This document shows, piece after piece, positions 59,533 through 64,000 of a DNA stretch of 64,000 nucleotides. The position numbers and the translations under genes were made by a program. Each line of letters opens with the position of its first letter. Position 1 is the first letter of the stretch. Origin of the DNA: an uncultured Paracoccaceae bacterium (GTDB lineage: Bacteria > Pseudomonadota > Alphaproteobacteria > Rhodobacterales > Rhodobacteraceae); assembly GCA_947492475.1 (NCBI GenBank), contig CANLNM010000001.1:744001-808000 (forward strand), in the 5' to 3' direction. The notes under the pieces are model-generated. The model was not told the origin of the DNA, ran no database searches, and worked only from the letters and a program-made list of their open reading frames with translations.

Positions 59533-62307
59533 TTAATCCGCCTTGAAGCCAGCCAAGGCTGCTGCAAACGGATTATCCGGGTCGATCTTTTTCTCTTTGC
59601 GTGGTGGGCGGGATTCAAACTTCTGGGCTTTGTTGCCACCTTTGTTTGGTCCACCTTTGCCGCGTTTTCCCCCCTTGGCAGCCTGCGGACGCTGGCCACC
59701 CTTCATGTCACGCGGTTTGCGATTGCTTGCTTGCCCTTCACGGCGCGGGGCGCGTTCCTGACGACGCTGACCACCCCAAGTGAAGGTGTAAAACACCTCC
59801 ATTTCAGGACCTTCAGCGGTCTCCGCCTTGGCAGCATCTTCTTTGATGATTTCCTTGGCCACTTCTTCTTCGACCTTGGATTCCACCTCTGCGGCGATGT
59901 CTTCGGCGGAAATCTCAGCAGGTTTTGCCGCGGCTTTGACCTTTTCACGCTCGCCTTTTTCGGCGTTATAGCCAAGGCCTGACATCAGGTTTGCAAATTG
60001 ATCCAGCGTCATGCCCGTGATCGACAGCATGTCGGCCGTACCTTCGAAACCAGCACGCGTGTTTTGATCGCGCAGCATATCCGCCAGGCGTTCCAGCATA
60101 TCGATGCGAATGGCGCGATCGCCTGCGCGACGATAGCCGGACATGGCAAACACCCCCGGTTCCGCATCCACGGATGGCACGGTCACCAAACCCGCTGGTG
60201 GGGCTTCGGGGAACTCTTGCAAACCCTTGTTAATGGACCACAAAACCAGACGCAGACGCGTCGGCGCGGGTTTCAGCAACAGCGGCATAAAGATGGTGAA
60301 CTGGCCAAAGCGAACGCCGTGTTTGCGCAATTGCCCACGGGTTTCTTGATCCAGCGCTTTGACCTCATCGGCCACATCCTGACGTGGAATAATGCCAAAA
60401 TTTTCTGACAGCCGGAACGCAAAGCCACGCGCCAATGGCGCCAGCGCTTCGTCTTTGAGCATGTTGAACATCGGCTCATAGGCGGCGGCAATTTTACGAT
60501 CGATGAAATGCTGCAAACGGCGCTGCACCTTGGTGGCTACGTCTTCGCCAGCTTCGTCATCGACAAAGGCTTCGACCAGCGGCTTCATCGGGTCGGCCCC
60601 GGCAACCAATTTCCCAACCGACTGGCTGCCCCACATCAGGCCACCCTGTTCGGTGAAATCAATTTCGGGATCTGGCGCGTTGTAAAACCGATCCGCCCGC
60701 AGGTGGAATTCCGGCGCCAAGGCTTGCAACGATGCGGTACGCAGCGTCTTTGCCTCATCGGAGCTGTCCGATTTATCCTGGCGGAACCGAAATCCTTCAA
60801 GACGGCCGACAAATTCGCCCTCAACCGTCACTTCACCTTTATCATTCACGTCAGCCACAAGGCTCTCCTTCTGTTTGAGCCGGCGAAGCAAGACAGATGT
60901 CCGCCGGTCCACAAATCTTTGGGTCAGCGCGCCATGCAGCGCATCTGACAAGCGGTCTTCTACCGCGCGGGTTGCGTCACGCCAATGGAATTCGTCTGAA
61001 ATCCACCCACGACGCTGCGCGACATATGTCCATGTGCGGATATATGCCAATCTTTTCGATAATGTGTCGATATCCCCATCGGTCCGGTCAAGTCGTTTGA
61101 CGTGTTTGGCCAGCCAATCGTCCGGAATCCGCCCGTTTTCGACAAGGAAACCAAAGATTTCGGACAAAAGCCGAGCATGTTCATGGTGTGAAATGCCGCG
61201 AAAGTCCGGAATTCGACACACATCCCATAGTAAACGAATCGCTGGGCCTTCTTTGGCGCGGGCCGTGATCAGGGGATCTTTGATCAGCGTTTTCAGCGCC
61301 ATAAGATCATCTGAATCGCGCACGCGCGTCAGAAGCGGGTCATTTGTTTGCTGCTGTAAATCCGCCAACAAGCGGTTGATCGATCCGAAATTCAGCCGGG
61401 AATTGCGCCATTGCAGTTTTTTGACCGGTTCAAATTGATGTTCGGTGATCGCATCCACAATTTCGTCGTCTAAAATCGGCGCTTCGCCCGTCACGCCAAA
61501 GGTGCCATCGTTTAGATACCGCCCGGCCCGACCCGCAATCTGTCCCAATTCCTGCGGCGAAAGGACCCGCATCCGACGGCCATCAAATTTGGTCAGTCCG
61601 GAAAACGCCACATGGTCGATATCAAGGTTAAGCCCCATTCCAATCGCATCTGTGGCCACCAGATAATCCACATCGCCATTTTGATAGAGCTCAACTTGCG
61701 CATTGCGTGTTCGCGGCGAAAGCGCGCCCATCACCACCGCTGCTCCGCCTTTTTGGCGGCGCAACAATTCAGCAATCGCATAGACATTTTCAACCGAAAA
61801 CCCAACAATTGCCGCGCGTCCGGGCATGCGACTTATCTTTTTCGAACCTGTATAGGTTAATTTCGAAAAACGATCGCGATACATGAACTGTGCATGAGGC
61901 ACCAATTGCGCAATCGCGCTGCGCATGGTTTCGGCCCCCATAAACAGGGTTTCCATCGACCCACGTGCATTCAGCAATCGATCCGTAAACACGTGCCCGC
62001 GATCGGCGTCGCCACAAAGCTGGATTTCATCAATTGCCAAAAATTCAGGGGCCAACCCCTGGGGCATGGCTTCGACGGTACTGACCCAATAATGGGCGCG
62101 GTCGGGAACAATACGTTCTTCGCCAGTGATCAGAGCGACCACATGCGCGCCGCGTTGCGCAACGATGCGATCATAGACTTCGCGTGCCAACAAACGCAGC
62201 GGCAATCCAATGATTCCAGAACGATAGCTGAGCATTCGTTCAATGGCATAATGGGTTTTACCCGTGTTTGTCGGGCCCAAAACGGCTGTGATTCGAGAAG
62301 AGTTCAT
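59533..62307 (-). CDS. SUV3-like DEAD/DEAH-box helicase
   Basis: A 924-residue helicase of the SUV3 mitochondrial-type group (COG4581-related). Walker A AVLGPTNTGKTHYAIERML (about 8-26), LAREVYDR, motif II FLAIDEIQLCGDADRGH, and the helicase C-terminal motifs YLVATDAIGMGLNLDIDHVA and SPQELGQIAGRAGRYLNDG. The C-terminal part (after about 800) is acidic then Lys/Arg/Gly-rich and disordered-looking, ending in the common PDNPFAAALAGFK motif. It should unwind RNA in turnover. The start at 62307 follows AGAGG. Confidence 0.92.
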   Translation of the reverse strand: MNSSRITAVLGPTNTGKTHYAIERMLSYRSGIIGLPLRLLAREVYDRIVAQRGAHVVALITGEERIVPDRAHYWVSTVEAMPQGLAPEFLAIDEIQLCGDADRGHVFTDRLLNARGSMETLFMGAETMRSAIAQLVPHAQFMYRDRFSKLTYTGSKKISRMPGRAAIVGFSVENVYAIAELLRRQKGGAAVVMGALSPRTRNAQVELYQNGDVDYLVATDAIGMGLNLDIDHVAFSGLTKFDGRRMRVLSPQELGQIAGRAGRYLNDGTFGVTGEAPILDDEIVDAITEHQFEPVKKLQWRNSRLNFGSINRLLADLQQQTNDPLLTRVRDSDDLMALKTLIKDPLITARAKEGPAIRLLWDVCRIPDFRGISHHEHARLLSEIFGFLVENGRIPDDWLAKHVKRLDRTDGDIDTLSKRLAYIRTWTYVAQRRGWISDEFHWRDATRAVEDRLSDALHGALTQRFVDRRTSVLLRRLKQKESLVADVNDKGEVTVEGEFVGRLEGFRFRQDKSDSSDEAKTLRTASLQALAPEFHLRADRFYNAPDPEIDFTEQGGLMWGSQSVGKLVAGADPMKPLVEAFVDDEAGEDVATKVQRRLQHFIDRKIAAAYEPMFNMLKDEALAPLARGFAFRLSENFGIIPRQDVADEVKALDQETRGQLRKHGVRFGQFTIFMPLLLKPAPTRLRLVLWSINKGLQEFPEAPPAGLVTVPSVDAEPGVFAMSGYRRAGDRAIRIDMLERLADMLRDQNTRAGFEGTADMLSITGMTLDQFANLMSGLGYNAEKGEREKVKAAAKPAEISAEDIAAEVESKVEEEVAKEIIKEDAAKAETAEGPEMEVFYTFTWGGQRRQERAPRREGQASNRKPRDMKGGQRPQAAKGGKRGKGGPNKGGNKAQKFESRPPRKEKKIDPDNPFAAALAGFKAD

Positions 62308-62336
62308 GGACTGCCTCTGGGCCAAATTTGATGCCT

Positions 62337-62891
62337 CTAAAGAGGTTCACCGCCCAATAGCAGATCCAGCCTGACAATTGACGAATCCACTTCTGGCAGA
62401 TGCGGATGAATAGAATCAATCTGACGATAGAGTTCAAGCGCCTCTTCTTGGCGACCAAATTCTTCGAGCATGACGGCAAACCCTGCCATGGCGTAAAAAT
62501 GCCGTGGATTAAGCACCAAAGTCTGGCGAATATCATCCAGAGCTGGCCCATAATACCCTTGTAAATAATAGGCCGTGGCCCGTGCATTATAGGCGGCTGC
62601 AAATTGTGGCGCGTGATCAATGGCGGCGGTTAAATGCTCAACGGCTGCGGGTAAATTACCGTTGTCGATGGCCTCTTCGCCACGTTGCAACAGCAAATCA
62701 ACGGACGGGGACCCGCTTTTGGCCCAGTCGCTTATGATTCGCTCTTGAATGCGCGCCGCCTCCTCAGAATTGGCGGATTGCAGCGCTGCAAACATATCGT
62801 CCACACTTTCCCCATACAAAGGTAGGGAAAACCCGACTGACATCAGCCCTGCCGCAACGATACATTTGCCGGAATGTTTAATGGTCGCCAT
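62337..62891 (-). CDS. Exported TPR-repeat protein
   Basis: A 184-residue protein with a signal peptide (about 1-27) and two to three tetratricopeptide repeats (LPAAVEHLTAAIDHAPQFAA, YYGPALDDIRQTLVLNPRHF, RQEEALELYRQIDSIHPHLP). Such modules bind other proteins in the periplasm. It is divergent from the SCP2 gene with a 78-nt gap, and 29 nt upstream of the helicase gene on the same strand. Confidence 0.85.
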   Translation of the reverse strand: MATIKHSGKCIVAAGLMSVGFSLPLYGESVDDMFAALQSANSEEAARIQERIISDWAKSGSPSVDLLLQRGEEAIDNGNLPAAVEHLTAAIDHAPQFAAAYNARATAYYLQGYYGPALDDIRQTLVLNPRHFYAMAGFAVMLEEFGRQEEALELYRQIDSIHPHLPEVDSSIVRLDLLLGGEPL

Positions 62892-62969
62892 ATAACGGAG
62901 TGTAACGCATTGTGTGCCAGAGACCAGAGCATACGATTCAAAACCTCGAGAGCGTGAAAGGAAATACGC

Positions 62970-63260
62970 ATGAGCGACGTGATCACCAAGGCCGTTGAGG
63001 CCCTAAGCGACAAAATTGGCGGCGATAGCTTTGATGGAAGCGCGAAATTTGTGATCGACGGCGAAGGCGCGATCATGATTGACAGCGACGGTGTGCGCGC
63101 ATCTGATGATGATGCGGACGTGACCCTGACGGCGGATGCCGACACATTTCAATCAATCCTCGAAGGCGAACTGAACCCGACAGCCGCCTTTATGACCGGA
63201 AAGTTGACCGTAGATGGCGACATGGGTCTGGCAATGAAACTTTCGGGCGTACTTGGGTAA
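62970..63260 (+). CDS. SCP2 sterol-binding-domain protein
   Basis: A 96-residue single-domain SCP2 protein: SAKFVIDGEGAIMIDSDGV, DVTLTADADTFQSILEGELN and the conserved PTAAFMTGKLTVDGDMGLAM. It binds lipids or fatty acyl groups in a hydrophobic tunnel. AAAGGA precedes the start. The hydrolase gene follows 3 nt later, so the two are probably co-transcribed. Confidence 0.93.
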   Translation: MSDVITKAVEALSDKIGGDSFDGSAKFVIDGEGAIMIDSDGVRASDDDADVTLTADADTFQSILEGELNPTAAFMTGKLTVDGDMGLAMKLSGVLG

Positions 63261-63263
63261 ACT

Positions 63264-64000
63264 ATGGAAACTGCACCTCTTTTTGATGATGTCGCTGACG
63301 GACCCAATGGGGGGGCAGCCCATTGGCTGACCACTGCTGATGGCCTGCGGATACGTGTGGGCCATTGGCATGTCGACAACGCCAAGGGAACGGTTCTGCT
63401 GTTTCCGGGGCGGACAGAATATGTCGAAAAATACGGTCGCGCGGCCAAGGAATTGGCTGATCGCGGCTATGCCACCGTGTCGATTGACTGGCGTGGTCAA
63501 GGCATTGCTGCGCGGATGCATAACAACCCCGCGCTTGGTCATGTGCAGCAGTTTACGGATTACCAGCATGATGTCGCCGCCGTTTTGGACCATGTACGGG
63601 CATTGAACCTGCCAGAACCGCTGTTTCTACTGGCCCATTCCATGGGGGGCGCGATTGGTTTGCGCGCCGTCATGGAAGGTTTGCCCGTCAAAGCCGCGGC
63701 CTTTTCTGCGCCGATGTGGGGCATTGGCCTGTCCGCGTCACTGCGCCCTCTGGCATGGGCGGTTTCCAGCCTGTCCAAGCCACTTGGGTTTTCCAACGCG
63801 ATTGCCCCGGGGCAAAGCGAACAAACCTATGTAATGCGCGCCCCATTTGATGCCAATTCTCTGACATCGGATCGTGAAATGTATGATTACATGCAATCGC
63901 AACTGGCCGCGCATCCTGATCTCGCTCTTGGGGGGCCGACATTGAATTGGCTGAATGAATCCCTGATTGAAACCCGTGATCTGGCCGCCCGCCCTGCCCC
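63264..64000 (+). CDS. Alpha/beta hydrolase, lysophospholipase (PldB)-like, cut by window end
   Basis: The first 245 codons of a gene that runs off the right edge. The protein begins METAPLFDDVADGPNGG; TVLLFPGRTEYVEKYGRAAK carries the oxyanion-region pattern of PldB/monoacylglycerol-lipase-type hydrolases, YATVSIDWRGQG follows, and the nucleophile Ser lies in LLAHSMGGAIG. It should hydrolyse lysophospholipids or monoacylglycerols. Adjacent to the SCP2 gene, which suits a lipid role. Confidence 0.88.
   Translation, partial: METAPLFDDVADGPNGGAAHWLTTADGLRIRVGHWHVDNAKGTVLLFPGRTEYVEKYGRAAKELADRGYATVSIDWRGQGIAARMHNNPALGHVQQFTDYQHDVAAVLDHVRALNLPEPLFLLAHSMGGAIGLRAVMEGLPVKAAAFSAPMWGIGLSASLRPLAWAVSSLSKPLGFSNAIAPGQSEQTYVMRAPFDANSLTSDREMYDYMQSQLAAHPDLALGGPTLNWLNESLIETRDLAARPA

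Noticed and set aside
1..64000. tRNA, rRNA, CRISPR, insertion sequences, prophage
   Set aside because: No regular spaced repeats, transposase, integrase or phage-like genes and no T-loop motif in suitable context were found by reading.

Overview
This 64 kb window looks like chromosomal DNA of a marine alphaproteobacterium of the Rhodobacterales / Roseobacter group. The evidence is gene content and neighbourhoods: a PleD-type diguanylate cyclase beside a DUF3572 gene, CarD - 7Fe ferredoxin - S4 protein - SUV3-like helicase in one block, a fused NuoE/NuoF-type formate dehydrogenase subunit, TRAP and polyamine-type ABC transporters, DUF1178, DUF983 and DUF2783. GC is moderate, somewhat above half by eye. 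I found no rRNA, tRNA, CRISPR array, insertion sequence, phage or plasmid genes. Genes are dense on both strands. Both ends cut genes: a HAD phosphatase on the left and a lysophospholipase-like hydrolase on the right.

Layout. 1-4.2 kb: HAD phosphatase (partial), DUF3572, pleD, and an ECF sigma module with a small membrane protein, a CpxP-like protein and an EF-hand protein. 4.4-15.8 kb: mostly housekeeping and single genes (DUF983, NUDIX, EamA, desaturase, XRE regulator, lipoproteins, aldo/keto reductase, MFS, metG, GST, AraC regulator, MltB-like transglycosylase). 15.9-21.1 kb: polyamine-type ABC operon carrying a DUF1330 gene and a permease with a very large periplasmic insert. 21.4-26.2 kb: sugar ABC operon with a divergent LacI regulator and paired operators. 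26.2-36.8 kb: aromatic catabolism. A six-gene operon (hmgA, maiA, fahA, metallo-beta-lactamase-fold protein, MhpA-like flavin hydroxylase, DUF2783) lies beside a TRAP operon and two tail-to-tail MarR genes; four copies of GTTGC-N4-GCAAC sit in the promoters. 36.9-41.8 kb: DUF2478, phosphomannomutase, UDP-glucuronate epimerase-like protein, ExoY-type sugar transferase, PPP phosphatase. 41.8-47 kb: RND efflux pump and a beta-hydroxyacid dehydrogenase. 47.3-64 kb: NUDIX, DUF1178, a candidate 50-residue gene, PilZ, yciB, ftsY, yhhN, orphan Fds-type NADH module, AlkB-like hydroxylase, xseA, purD, carD, fdxA, S4 protein, helicase, TPR protein, SCP2 protein and hydrolase.

How the parts work together. 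The most coherent system is the homogentisate region. HmgA, MaiA and FahA convert homogentisate to fumarate and acetoacetate. The flavin hydroxylase and MBL protein in the same operon suggest a side route feeding the ring into homogentisate, with the TRAP transporter importing the aromatic acid. The shared palindromes suggest that one or both MarR proteins control the operon, the transporter and themselves. A small VOC gene there seems to have lost its C-terminal half. A second theme is c-di-GMP: PleD makes it and a PilZ protein with the binding motif could sense it. A structural theme is that 7 of 12 convergent gene pairs interlock their stop codons in exactly 4 nt.

Limits: functions rest on motif and family recognition from the translated sequence. 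No database search, structure prediction or promoter computation was run.
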